In this document: one piece after another, positions 25,799-35,900 of the stretch
Layout of the letters: every line of letters begins with the position of its first letter
Position numbering within the stretch: position 1 is the stretch's first letter
Assembly: GCF_009829075.1 (NCBI RefSeq)
Contig: NZ_WUQZ01000002.1
Span: 211,959 to 275,958 of the forward strand
Source of the DNA: Sphingobacterium composti
GTDB taxonomy: Bacteria > Bacteroidota > Bacteroidia > Sphingobacteriales > Sphingobacteriaceae
DNA length: 64,000 nucleotides
Direction: 5' to 3'
The notes under the pieces: generated by a model
The model's input: the letters and a program-made list of their open reading frames with translations, nothing else
Database searches by the model: none
What the model was told of the DNA's origin: nothing
Made by a program: the position numbers and the translations under genes

Positions 25799-28700
25799 AT
25801 GTACAAGGAATATAAGCAGTTAAATTTACCGGAAATCGGCAAGGAAGTTTTAAGACGTTGGGGTGCGGAGGATATCTTCGCGAAGAGTATTTCGAATCGT
25901 CCTGCAAGCAAACCATACACTTTTTATGAGGGTCCGCCTTCGGCGAATGGTATGCCAGGCATTCACCACGTAATGGCTCGTACGATTAAGGATATTTTCT
26001 GTCGCTATAAAACCTTGAAAGGATACCAAGTAAAACGTAAAGGTGGTTGGGATACACACGGTCTTCCTATTGAGTTGGCTGTAGAGAAATCTTTGGGCAT
26101 AACCAAAGAAGACATCGGCACAAAAATTTCTGTTGAAGATTACAATAATGCTTGTCGCAAAGAAGTCATGAAATACACAGACGTATGGAATGACTTAACA
26201 GAAAAAATGGGTTATTGGGTTGACTTAGAAAATCCATACATTACTTATCAAAACGAATACATCGAGACATTGTGGTTTTTGTTAAAGGACCTATACAAAA
26301 AAGGTCTTTTGTACAAAGGATACACCATCCAACCGTATTCACCTGCTGCGGGTACAGGTTTAAGTTCGCACGAATTGAACCAACCGGGCACCTACAAAGA
26401 TGTGAAAGACACGACTATCGTCGCTGAATTCCGTCTGGACAAATCGCAAGTTCACCCGTTGATAAATACATTGGTCGAATCAGCTGATGAAGATGTGGCA
26501 TTTATCGCTTGGACGACTACGCCTTGGACACTACCAAGTAACTCGGCTTTGGCTGTAGGTCCTAAAATCGAATACGTAAAAATCAAAACTTTCAACCAAT
26601 ACACTGGCTCTCCAGTTTCAGTTATATTGGCGAAAAACCTAATCAGCAAACATTTTAAAGCAGAAGGACAAAACGCTTCATTCCAAGATTACAAGGTAGG
26701 CGACAAAATCGTTCCTTGGGAACAAGTAGCTGAATTCACTGGTGCTGAATTGGTCGGATTACGTTACCACCAATTGATGCCTTATATCACTTCGGAGGAA
26801 TTATTGGAAAAAGCTTTCCGTATAATCCCTGGTGATTTCGTGACGACAGAAGACGGTACAGGTATCGTACATATAGCACCTACTTATGGTGGTGATGACT
26901 TTAGAGTAGCTAAAGAAGCTGGTGTTCCGGCTATTCTAGTAACTGATGAAAACGGTAAAGAAATCCCAACAGTTGATCGCACAGGTCGCTTTGTAAAAGA
27001 AGTAACTGACTTCGCAGGTCGTTTTGTAAAAGAAGAATACTATTCAGCAGAAGAGCGTGCAGATAAAGAGTTCCGTCCGACGGATGTATTAATCGCTATC
27101 AAATTAAAAGAAGATAACAAAGCGTTCGACGTTAAGAAATACGAACACACCTACCCACACTGTTGGCGTACAGATAAGCCAGTATTGTACTATCCTTTGG
27201 ATAGCTGGTTTATCAAAACTACGGCAGTGAAAGAACAATTGGTAGAATTAAACAAAACTATAAATTGGAAACCAGAAGCGACAGGTACAGGTCGTTTCGG
27301 CAACTGGTTAGAAAACCTAGTTGATTGGAACTTATCACGTTCGAGATATTGGGGAACACCACTACCAATCTGGAGAACCGAAGACGAGAACGAAGAAATC
27401 TGTATCGGTTCAATGATAGAACTGAAAGGATTATTAGAAGCTTCTTTGGAATCTGATGTACTTTCAGCAGAAGAAAAAGCTGTTAACAAAGAATATTTAG
27501 ACAAATTCGGTTCGGATAATTTAGACCTTCACCGTCCTTATGTAGACCATATTGTATTAGTATCCGAATCAGGACAAAAAATGTTCCGCGAACCAGACTT
27601 AATCGACGTGTGGTTTGATTCAGGTGCGATGCCATATGCACAATGGGGATTAGATTACGACAAATTAGCGGCTGGCGATCCGCTTCCATTTAAATCTGAT
27701 TACGATTCAGCATTTCCTGCTGACTTCATCGCCGAAGGTGTTGACCAAACTCGTGGTTGGTTCTTTACCCTTCACGCAATTTCGACAATGGTTCGTGGTT
27801 CTGTAGCTTTCAAAAATGTTGTTTCTAATGGCTTGGTATTAGACAAAAATGGTAATAAAATGTCTAAACGTCTTGGAAACGGTGTGGATCCATTCGCTAC
27901 AATCGAAAAGTACTCAGCCGATGCAACTCGTTGGTACATGATCAGCAATGCATCTCCTTGGGACAACTTGAAATTCAACGAAGAAGGCTTGGACGAAGTT
28001 CGTCGTAAATTCTTCGGCACATTATATAATACGTACGCATTCTTCGCTTTATACGCGAACATTGATAAATTCAGCTACGCTGAACCAGAAATTGCACTTG
28101 AAAATCGTCCGGAAATCGACAGATGGATTATCTCATTGTTAAATACGTTGACGAAACAAGTGGACGAATTCTATGCCGATTACGAACCAACTAAGGCAGC
28201 TCGTGCTATTCAAAACTTTGTAGATGAGCACTTGAGTAACTGGTACGTACGTTTGTGTCGTCGTCGCTTCTGGAAAGGTGAATATACAGAAGATAAAATT
28301 TCGGCTTATCAAACTTTATATACTTGTTTGGATACTATTGCTAAATTAATGGCTCCAGTTTCACCATTCTTTGCAGATCAATTGTATTTGGACTTGAACA
28401 AAGCAACAAATAAAGAAAACTTCGAATCAGTTCATTTGGCTGACTTCCCAGTATATCATACAGATTTAGTTGACAAAGAGTTAGAAGAAAGAATGGCTTT
28501 AGCACAAGATATTTCTTCATTGACTTTGTCACTTCGTAAAAAAGTAGGAATTAATGTACGTCAACCATTGAGCAAGATATTGGTTCCTGTGTTGGATGCT
28601 GCTTTCCAAGAGAAAGTAGAGAAAGTGAAGGATTTGATTTTGTCGGAGACTAATATTAAAGACATCGAATTTATCACTGATACAACTGGTATTATCAAGA

Positions 28701-29212
28701 AAAAAATCAAACCTAACTTCAAAGCTTTGGGCGCGAAAGTAGGTAAAGATATGAAAGTCGTGAGTACGGCTATTCAGGCTCTTGGTTCTGATGATATTAC
28801 AACATTAGAAAAAATAGGCACTTTAGAATTAGCAGATACGGGCTATACAATCGGATTAGAAGATGTTGAAATCATCGCTGAAGATGTAGCGGGATGGCAA
28901 GTGGCTAATTTGGGCAATCTGACAGTAGCTTTAGACATCAATATCACAGCAGAATTAAAGCAAGAAGGTATCGCTCGTGAGCTTATTAATCGTTTACAAA
29001 ACCTGCGTAAAGACAAAGATTTTGAGGTAACTGACAGGATCAAAGTACAAGTAAGTAGAAATAATGAGATCGAAGAAGCTGCCAAAAATAATTTATCGTA
29101 TATTTGCACCGAAATACTAGCTGATTCAATTGATTTCGTGGATATTGTAAACAATGGAGATTCAATTGAAATAGACGAAAATAAACTTGAGGTATTAATC
29201 GAAAAATATTAG
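25799..29212 (+). CDS. ileS: Isoleucyl-tRNA synthetase, eukaryote-like (IleRS2) type with altered GIHH signature
   Basis: Charges tRNA-Ile and edits valine. 1137 residues from ATG 25799; a GTG one codon upstream is also open. The class I signature HxGH, normally in G-L-P-H-x-G-H in this type, here reads GMPGIHHVMARTIKD: Gly54-Ile55-His56-His57. The KMSKS loop is NKMSKRLGN near 687-691. The CP1 editing domain is present with WTTTPWTLPSNSALAV. The C-terminal region has no evident zinc-binding Cys cluster, also as in IleRS2. A DksA-like gene starts 3 bp after the stop. No tRNA T-box or other leader structure was found upstream. Confidence 0.95.
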   Translation: MYKEYKQLNLPEIGKEVLRRWGAEDIFAKSISNRPASKPYTFYEGPPSANGMPGIHHVMARTIKDIFCRYKTLKGYQVKRKGGWDTHGLPIELAVEKSLGITKEDIGTKISVEDYNNACRKEVMKYTDVWNDLTEKMGYWVDLENPYITYQNEYIETLWFLLKDLYKKGLLYKGYTIQPYSPAAGTGLSSHELNQPGTYKDVKDTTIVAEFRLDKSQVHPLINTLVESADEDVAFIAWTTTPWTLPSNSALAVGPKIEYVKIKTFNQYTGSPVSVILAKNLISKHFKAEGQNASFQDYKVGDKIVPWEQVAEFTGAELVGLRYHQLMPYITSEELLEKAFRIIPGDFVTTEDGTGIVHIAPTYGGDDFRVAKEAGVPAILVTDENGKEIPTVDRTGRFVKEVTDFAGRFVKEEYYSAEERADKEFRPTDVLIAIKLKEDNKAFDVKKYEHTYPHCWRTDKPVLYYPLDSWFIKTTAVKEQLVELNKTINWKPEATGTGRFGNWLENLVDWNLSRSRYWGTPLPIWRTEDENEEICIGSMIELKGLLEASLESDVLSAEEKAVNKEYLDKFGSDNLDLHRPYVDHIVLVSESGQKMFREPDLIDVWFDSGAMPYAQWGLDYDKLAAGDPLPFKSDYDSAFPADFIAEGVDQTRGWFFTLHAISTMVRGSVAFKNVVSNGLVLDKNGNKMSKRLGNGVDPFATIEKYSADATRWYMISNASPWDNLKFNEEGLDEVRRKFFGTLYNTYAFFALYANIDKFSYAEPEIALENRPEIDRWIISLLNTLTKQVDEFYADYEPTKAARAIQNFVDEHLSNWYVRLCRRRFWKGEYTEDKISAYQTLYTCLDTIAKLMAPVSPFFADQLYLDLNKATNKENFESVHLADFPVYHTDLVDKELEERMALAQDISSLTLSLRKKVGINVRQPLSKILVPVLDAAFQEKVEKVKDLILSETNIKDIEFITDTTGIIKKKIKPNFKALGAKVGKDMKVVSTAIQALGSDDITTLEKIGTLELADTGYTIGLEDVEIIAEDVAGWQVANLGNLTVALDINITAELKQEGIARELINRLQNLRKDKDFEVTDRIKVQVSRNNEIEEAAKNNLSYICTEILADSIDFVDIVNNGDSIEIDENKLEVLIEKY

Positions 29213-29215
29213 ATT

Positions 29216-29602
29216 ATGGGAGAAAACACAGAGAAAACACGTTACAGTGACGTTGAGCTTCAAGAATTCAAAGGTATTATTCTTGAGAAATTGAGAATTG
29301 CTAGAGAAGAACTTGATGCATTAACCAAAACATTGAGTGGAGGTAATGCCAACGGAACAGATGATACCGCAGGTACTTATAAGACCCTAGAGGATGGTTC
29401 GGCGACTTTGGAAAAAGAGCAAACAAACCAATTAGCTGCTCGTCAAAAGAAATTTATTGACAACTTAGAAGCTGCTCTTGTACGTATTGAGAATAAAACT
29501 TACGGCATCTGTAGAGAAACTGGAAAATTAATTCAAAAAGAACGCTTGAAAGCAGTTCCTCATACTACCTTAAGTATTGAGGCAAAAAACAAACAATACT
29601 AA
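29216..29602 (+). CDS. DksA/TraR-like protein lacking the zinc cysteines
   Basis: 128 residues. An N-terminal coiled coil (about 8-95, including ILEKLRIAREELDALTKTL) is followed by the C-terminal segment YGICRETGKLIQKERLKAVPHTTL. In canonical DksA this segment has four Cys binding zinc; here only one Cys remains and the others are Glu/Thr/Gly/His-type replacements. The fold may be kept without metal. DksA binds the RNA polymerase secondary channel with ppGpp; whether this paralogue does is unknown. It is packed 3 bp behind ileS and followed by a hairpin and lspA, which is a recurrent order in Bacteroidota as far as I recall. Confidence 0.85.
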   Translation: MGENTEKTRYSDVELQEFKGIILEKLRIAREELDALTKTLSGGNANGTDDTAGTYKTLEDGSATLEKEQTNQLAARQKKFIDNLEAALVRIENKTYGICRETGKLIQKERLKAVPHTTLSIEAKNKQY

Positions 29603-29623
29603 AACGAAATTTAAAAGCGACAG

Positions 29624-29660
29624 ATAGCCTTTGCAATGCTTATATTGTAAAGGCTATTTT
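29624..29660 (+). terminator. Hairpin between the DksA-like gene and lspA
   Basis: 13-bp stem, ATAGCCTTTGCAA (29624-29636) with TTGTAAAGGCTAT (29645-29657), one G-U pair, 8-nt loop, then TTT. It ends only 12 bp before the lspA ATG, so it either terminates the ileS transcript or attenuates lspA. Confidence 0.65.
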
Positions 29661-29671
29661 ATGAAAATAAT

Positions 29672-30322
29672 ATGAAAGGCTACACGAAACCCTTAATTCT
29701 AATAACGATAATCCTACTAATAGACCAGATCTCTAAGTTTTGGGTAAAATTGAATATGACAATCGGCCAAGATTTTAAGATAATTGGCGAAAAAGTCATG
29801 ATTCATTTCATTGAGAACCCAGGGATGGCATATGGCATGGAGTTCGGTGGTGAATATGGTAAATTGTTCTTAACACTTTTCCGCATTATTGCTGTCTGTG
29901 GGATCGGATACGGCTTACATTACATGATTCAAAACAAATACAATCGTGGTTTTATTTTAAATGTAGCTTTAATATTAGCTGGAGCTGTTGGAAATATTAT
30001 TGATTCGGTTTTTTATGGTATAATTTTCAGTGAAAGCACTTATTTTGAAAAAGCTGTTTTATTCCCAGAGGCTGGAGGATATGCTTCTCTGTTTCATGGA
30101 AAAGTAGTGGATATGCTTTATTTCCCATTAATTAATGGTACATTTCCCACTTGGTTTCCAATTTGGGGTGGTGAAGATTTCTTATTCTTTAGACCAGTAT
30201 TTAACGTAGCTGATTCTGCTATTTCGGTGGGTGTATTTTTAATTTTAATCTTTCAAAAAAGATATTTTAAAGAAGAACACCAAGAAAAGGAAACACCGCA
30301 TAGCGAAATACGCGAAGACTAA
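29672..30322 (+). CDS. lspA: Lipoprotein signal peptidase (signal peptidase II)
   Basis: Inner-membrane aspartyl protease removing signal peptides from prolipoproteins. 216 residues, with about four membrane helices. The two catalytic aspartates lie in GNIID (ILAGAVGNIIDSVFYG) and in FNVADSAISVG. The region between them is longer than in E. coli LspA (164 residues), with an insert of about 45 residues rich in aromatic residues; this form is what I expect in Sphingobacteriaceae. Clients in this window include the lipoproteins at 7331 and 14024. Confidence 0.94.
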   Translation: MKGYTKPLILITIILLIDQISKFWVKLNMTIGQDFKIIGEKVMIHFIENPGMAYGMEFGGEYGKLFLTLFRIIAVCGIGYGLHYMIQNKYNRGFILNVALILAGAVGNIIDSVFYGIIFSESTYFEKAVLFPEAGGYASLFHGKVVDMLYFPLINGTFPTWFPIWGGEDFLFFRPVFNVADSAISVGVFLILIFQKRYFKEEHQEKETPHSEIRED

Positions 30323-30360
30323 ACAAAGGGCTAGACATTGAAATCTAGCCCTTTGTTGTT
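30322..30360 (+). terminator. Terminator after lspA
   Basis: 14-bp perfect stem, 30322-30335 with 30344-30357, 8-nt loop, with GGGCTAGA and TCTAGCCC core. It starts at the last base of the lspA stop codon. Confidence 0.88.
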
Positions 30361-30386
30361 ATATTTACGACTCACTACATAATGTT

Positions 30387-31328
30387 ATGAAAAGACATAT
30401 TCTTCTATTCACATCACTCCTATTCCTTTTAAGTTTCAGACTTAGTGCGCAAGAAATTGAGATAAATCGTCTGAAAAAACACATTTACTTTCTTGCCGAT
30501 GACAAGATGAAAGGACGCGTTACTGGCTCAAGAGAATTAGCGAAAGCAGCTACGTATATTGAAAAAGAATTTAAGAAATACAGGTTAAAGCCAGTTGGGA
30601 CGAAAGGTTATAGACAAGCTTTTGAAGCAAAAGTAAGACGTGTGGTAGTACCCGATAGTATCCGTCAAGCAGAAAATATTATTGGATTTTTGGATAATGG
30701 TGCTCCATACACAATCGTTGTGGGTGCACATTACGATCACTTGGGACACGGTGATTTTGGTGGTACTCGGGATACTTCTCATATTGGTCATATTCATAAT
30801 GGTGCAGATGACAATGCTTCTGGCGTTGCCGGTCTTTTGGAACTAGCAAGATATTATAGCTCCAACAAGATTAAAGAGCAGTTTAATATACTTTTTATTG
30901 CCTTTTCAGCGGAAGAATTAGGATTAGTTGGATCCAAGTATTGGACAGAAAATCCTACTCTTCCTTTGGACAAAATTCATTGGATGCTCAATATGGATAT
31001 GATAGGGAGATATAATCCTGAAAATGGTTTAGCAATTATTGGCTATGGAACAAGCTCTAAGTTTCCAGCCATTTTTCACGGCATTACTAGCAATATTAAA
31101 TTTAACACCAGTAGAGATGGCAATGGCGGCTCAGATCAGACTTCTTTCTACAAAAAAAACATTCCTGTTTTATTCTTTCATACTGGAGGACATGATGATT
31201 ACCACAAAGCTACAGATGATGCAAACAAAATTGATTATGAAGCTTTAAAAGCAATTTTAGAATTAGAAATCAAAGTCATAAACAATTCTATGCTGAAAGA
31301 TAAAATGGATTTTATTTGGACAAACTAA
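30387..31328 (+). CDS. M28-family zinc peptidase, exported
   Basis: 313 residues with a Sec signal peptide (MKRHILLFTSLLFLLSFRLSAQ). All five zinc-site elements are visible: GAHYDHLG, GADDNASGV, SAEELGLVGS, NMDMIGRY and the C-terminal GGHDDYHKATDD. No PA insert, unlike the M28 protein at 2871. It probably acts in the periplasm as an aminopeptidase or a glutaminyl-cyclase-like enzyme; the sequence does not decide which. The RmlD-like gene begins 2 bp after its stop, so the two are co-transcribed. Confidence 0.88.
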   Translation: MKRHILLFTSLLFLLSFRLSAQEIEINRLKKHIYFLADDKMKGRVTGSRELAKAATYIEKEFKKYRLKPVGTKGYRQAFEAKVRRVVVPDSIRQAENIIGFLDNGAPYTIVVGAHYDHLGHGDFGGTRDTSHIGHIHNGADDNASGVAGLLELARYYSSNKIKEQFNILFIAFSAEELGLVGSKYWTENPTLPLDKIHWMLNMDMIGRYNPENGLAIIGYGTSSKFPAIFHGITSNIKFNTSRDGNGGSDQTSFYKKNIPVLFFHTGGHDDYHKATDDANKIDYEALKAILELEIKVINNSMLKDKMDFIWTN

Positions 31329-31330
31329 CT

Positions 31331-32242
31331 ATGCGCATACTACTTACTGGTTCTAATGGATTTTTAGGACAAAAATTTTGTGAAAAACTTTCGGAATATC
31401 CCAAGATAAATGCTGTTTTAGGCATTTCAAAATCTGAAAATAGAAACCCTTATTTGCATGAGAATACTTTCCAACAGCTTGATTTGATGAATTTCGAGGC
31501 TTTGGAAACAGTTATATCTAATTTCCAACCTACTCATATTTTACATACCGCAGCCATTACTGCTGTAGAAACTTGTGAAGAAAAACCTGACTTAGCGCAA
31601 AAAATCAATGTTGATTTATCAGTACATATTGCGAAAATAGCCCAACAAAAAAATATCCATTATACTTTTCTATCTACAGATTTTGTGTTTGATGGACTAC
31701 ATGGCCCATACCAAGAAACTGACGAAGTCAATGCTACAAACAATTACGGTCGAACAAAAATTGATGCAGAAAAATTAATATCAGCTAGCAATCCTGAATC
31801 GGCTATTTTACGTACCATCCTCGTATATGGAGCAATCCCAGATAAGAACAGAAGTAATTTAGCACTATGGGCGAAGAAACAATTAGAAAATGGTGCTGCC
31901 ATAAAAGTTGTTTCTGACCAATGGCGTATGCCGACTTGGGTTGATGACTTAGCTGATGCTTGTTATTCAGCTATGCAAAAACAAGCATCAGGAATTTTTC
32001 ATATTTCTGGCAATGAAATGATGAGTATTTTAGAAGCAGTAGAAGTAATAGCTGACACGTGGAAGTTAGACAAATCGCTTATCAACCCTATATCGGCAGG
32101 AGAAATTGGGCAAGCGACAAACCGTCCACTTAAGACAGGTTTCATCTTAGACAAAGCCGAACAAACATTAAACTATAAGCCAACTCCTTTTATTGTATCT
32201 TTGCAAAAGATTGAAGAACAATTAAAAAAATACAATAGCTAG
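31331..32242 (+). CDS. RmlD-like NAD(P)-dependent sugar-nucleotide reductase / SDR
   Basis: 303 residues from ATG 31331; the upstream in-frame ATG at 31316 overlaps the peptidase gene. Extended SDR fold of the RmlD_sub_bind type. The nucleotide motif is GSNGFLGQ at about 7-14, HTAAITAVETCEE is the typical RmlD segment after strand 4, and the catalytic YxxxK is YGRTK in ATNNYGRTKIDAEK. No rmlABC genes are adjacent, so a dTDP-rhamnose role is not supported; a reductase of unknown substrate is the safe call. It abuts the thioesterase gene without a gap. Confidence 0.82.
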   Translation: MRILLTGSNGFLGQKFCEKLSEYPKINAVLGISKSENRNPYLHENTFQQLDLMNFEALETVISNFQPTHILHTAAITAVETCEEKPDLAQKINVDLSVHIAKIAQQKNIHYTFLSTDFVFDGLHGPYQETDEVNATNNYGRTKIDAEKLISASNPESAILRTILVYGAIPDKNRSNLALWAKKQLENGAAIKVVSDQWRMPTWVDDLADACYSAMQKQASGIFHISGNEMMSILEAVEVIADTWKLDKSLINPISAGEIGQATNRPLKTGFILDKAEQTLNYKPTPFIVSLQKIEEQLKKYNS

Positions 32243-32770
32243 ATGGAAGCAAAAAAAGCACACGAATCCTATACCGAAATGAATGAGTTGGTATTGCCAA
32301 ACGATACGAATACTTTTGGAAACTTGATGGGAGGCAGATTATTGTATTGGATGGACATTTGTTCGGCGATGGCAGCACAAAAGCATTGCAGCAATGTGGT
32401 CGTAACAGCTTCTGTGGATAATGTGTCCTTTAAGCGTTCCATCAAATTGGGCGAGGTCGTAACCATTCAAGCACAAGTAACTCGTGCTTTTAATACTTCG
32501 GTTGAAGTTCGTATGGAGATTTTTGCGCAAAACCTACCAAAAGGTACAAAAGAAAAAAGTAACGAAGCGTATTACACTTTCGTTGCGCTAGACGCTGAAG
32601 GAAAGCCTAAAGCGGTTCCTCAACTTATTCCTGAGACAGATAAAGAAAAACAACTTTATGATGAAGCACAACAACGTCGTGAACTTCGTTTAATTTTGGC
32701 AGGAAAATTAAAACCTGAAAACGCCACAGAATTGAAAAATGTAGTTGGTCTTTTCGACCATAAAGGATAA
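32243..32770 (+). CDS. Acyl-CoA thioesterase, YciA/Acot hotdog family
   Basis: 175 residues. A single hotdog domain with NTFGNLMGGRLLYWMDICSA, where the Asp follows the long hotdog helix, and TASVDNVSFKRSIKLGEVV, the strand signature of the BFIT/YciA group. It hydrolyses acyl-CoA; chain length cannot be predicted. Its ATG directly follows the stop of the preceding reductase gene, giving a three-gene unit from 30387 closed by a hairpin at 32778. Confidence 0.9.
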   Translation: MEAKKAHESYTEMNELVLPNDTNTFGNLMGGRLLYWMDICSAMAAQKHCSNVVVTASVDNVSFKRSIKLGEVVTIQAQVTRAFNTSVEVRMEIFAQNLPKGTKEKSNEAYYTFVALDAEGKPKAVPQLIPETDKEKQLYDEAQQRRELRLILAGKLKPENATELKNVVGLFDHKG

Positions 32771-32777
32771 AATACTA

Positions 32778-32801
32778 GGGACATCATCGATGTCCCATTT
32801 T
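32778..32801 (+). terminator. Terminator after the thioesterase gene
   Basis: 8-bp GC-rich stem GGGACATC (32778-32785) with GATGTCCC (32789-32796), 3-nt loop, then ATTTTA. Confidence 0.75.
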
Positions 32802-32839
32802 AATTGAAACCAACCGAAACAGATTCTGTGTTTAAAATT

Positions 32840-32923
32840 TCATAAAGAATATCGTTCATTTCCACGAATAATATGTCTGAAATCAGCTTTACCTTCGTTC
32901 AAAGCAGTTGCAACACGAATTGT
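32840..32923 (-). other. Possible gene remnant, 27 open codons
   Basis: Between the thioesterase terminator and the kinase gene, the minus strand carries an open stretch reading TIRVATALNEGKADFRHII followed by RGNERYSL and a stop. It has a protein-like composition (Ala, Glu, Lys and Gly in a helix-like pattern) but no start codon and is closed upstream by TAG. It could be the 3' end of a deleted gene. I do not recognise the family and chance is not excluded. Confidence 0.2.
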
Positions 32924-32964
32924 CTACTCATATAACTGATTACTTTGTATATATTTATCATTCA

Positions 32965-35900
32965 TTAAGAAAATGAAGCTAAAGGAAAGACCATGGTAAT
33001 AACGGTTTTAAATTCAGATTCATCAGAATTATGCTTAATAAATATTCCATTATGAATATTATACCCTTCCTTATTCATCATTTTAAGCCTATTTTCTACA
33101 CCTTTGATCCCAAATGAAGTCTTTTTAATAGATGAATTGGATTGATAATCAAATCCTACGCCATTGTCAGATACTGAAATAATGATATTTCCCTGCGATT
33201 CTTCTATCCGAATTTTGATGAATCCTTTTTTATCACTTAAGTGCCTAATTCCATGGTGAATAGCATTCTCAACGATTGGTTGTATAAGCATTGAAGGTAT
33301 TTTGTCGCGATAGGTATTAATATTATTTTTTATTTCGATTGTATAATCAAACATATTGTCAAATCTTTCCCTCTCCAAATCCAAATATAATTGAACAAGC
33401 CCAAGTTCAGAATCAATGTTTACTCGCGCATGTTGAGAATTCTCTAATACTATTCTACTTAATGCTGCAAATTTATGAATGAGCTTGCTGGCTTTAATCT
33501 TATTATTTTCCACTACATAGGCTTCTATTGAGTTGAGAATATTAAAGATAAAATGTGGATTCATCTGAGATCGAATAGCCTTCAATTCACTTTCATAGAG
33601 TTTTTTCCTAAAATCTGCTTCAAGCTTTTCCTGCCGTTCAAATTCAATTTTCTCTGTTTGCTCCATTATCTTTTTCTCATTTTCTCGCAGCTCCTGCTTT
33701 AGCTTTTCATTAAAATCATGATGTAGTTTATTTACTTTTTTATGCTGAATAATTCGATAAAAAAGAAATCCTATGATTAACATAAATATAATTAATGCAA
33801 CTAAAACTCTAAACAGCTTAGAATGATACCAAAATGCTTTTACCTCAATTGTGTATGAAGATGTATGATCGGACCAATTACCTTCCAGATCACCTATTTT
33901 GTATTCAAATTTATACTTACCTTCGGCAATATTGGTAAATATCGCTTGGTGAGAGTCATCGGCAATAACCCAATCACTATGTATTCCTACTAATTTGTAA
34001 GCAAAACGAATATTAGCATTTTTGAGGAGATCTGGGCATGCAAAATAGAATGCAAATGAATTTTCATCTGGCTCAAGAACAATATTTGATGAATTTAATT
34101 TATAACTGTAATCTTTGTTAAGAATTCTAAACTGACTTACTATAGGTTTTAGCTTTTTAATGTCTACTAAAGGCAATTTTTCTATAGCAATTTTTATCAA
34201 ACCTAATTTTGTAATCCAGATTATTTGATTATCATGCAAATAGAAAGTTTTAGGCTTGTACTTATTTATTGGAAATATCATATCACCTTCTTCTAAATGT
34301 ACAAATCGATTAACTGAGGTATTAAAAATCATTACTCCATCAGCAGTCTTCATCCAAATTCTGCCAAAAGAATCCGAAACTAATTCCGTAGGATATAACT
34401 TTTTTAAAGGATGAGGATCATGATAATGTATGAATTGTGGAATATCCTCTGTTATTATTTTGCCTATACCATTTGTACTACTCCCATACCAAAAATTATT
34501 GTTTTTGTCTAAGAGAAATGAAAGTATAGAATTAGAGCTAACAGTCTTTGAATTAGAAGGATCATGATGATAGTTTTCAAATACACCATTGATTTTATCT
34601 TTGACTTTGATCAAACCATATCCATCCATACCAAGCCACAGGGTATCATACTTATCCTTCCCGATGGTAATGACTTTATTATCAATTAAGCCATTAGATG
34701 TATTAAATAATTGCAATTCCTTAGATTGAACATTGTATTTATACACCCCTGAATTCCATGAACCTATCCACAAGTATTCTAAACCTTCAATACTATCTCC
34801 CAATATCGTATTACAATCTGCATAATCGAAGTTATATCGATTTCCCAAGATGAGTAAAGGATGTATGCGCTTACTTTGTATATCGACTGTATAGACTCCA
34901 TTATCATAGGTAGATAAATATAATCTATTATTAACTACATTAACTTTACTAATATTAAGTCCTTTGGTCGAAATAGTATATAGTATTGATTTTAAGTCTG
35001 CGCTCAAACGACCTAATTGATTTTTACTTCTATACCACAGTTCATTATTTAAGGTAAATATTTCTTCTACCTCAACACTTAAGCGAATTAATTCATTAAC
35101 AGAATTTAATTCATCTGCATAAAAATATAAGCCATCATTGGTAGCAATATAAGCACCATTAGAGGTAGGAATTATACGATTGATCTTAGTGGGCCGAGGT
35201 AGGTCTGGAGATATATCTTCCCATCTAATGTTTTTACTAGTTCTAGAACTTATATCATACTCATATAAACCTTTAGTAATATGTCCAATTAGTAGTTTAT
35301 TTTTTCTTTCTAAATAACAAATATCCGATATAGCATTGTCAAAATGGGTATTATTCGAACCTATTCCTAACAAGTTTACATTGGAGATTTTATCCAAACT
35401 ATATTCTAGACTTGATAAATTATGATCATAATAATTTAAAAAAACTTTATTTCCGACAAAAGCAAAGCTTGTGGCGCTGTTCTCTCCTTTATTGTACAGA
35501 TTTATATTTCTTATGTTCTTCGTTTTGGGATCGTACACATAAAATCCATCATACCTTGTCCCTATCCAGATTAATCCCTTATTATCCTCCTGAATACTAT
35601 ATATTGTCTCATAGATATTTCTAGAAGATAGTCTTACATATTGTACAGAATCTGCTTTTGGATCATAATACTGTAATCCAGTCTCTTGTCCTCCAAAATA
35701 GACAATACCATTTTTTGAGGCAAATACTGCATACAATTCATTTTTAATAAGCTTTTTCACCCCCACCTTTGCCTTAAAGACACGTATACTTTCAGAAAGA
35801 GGTTTATTTCTATCATAGCAAACTAATCCTTCATTATGTGTCGCCAACCAAATTTTTGAGCTATTTGGATCTAAACTTATCGCTTTAAGGTCATTTATAA

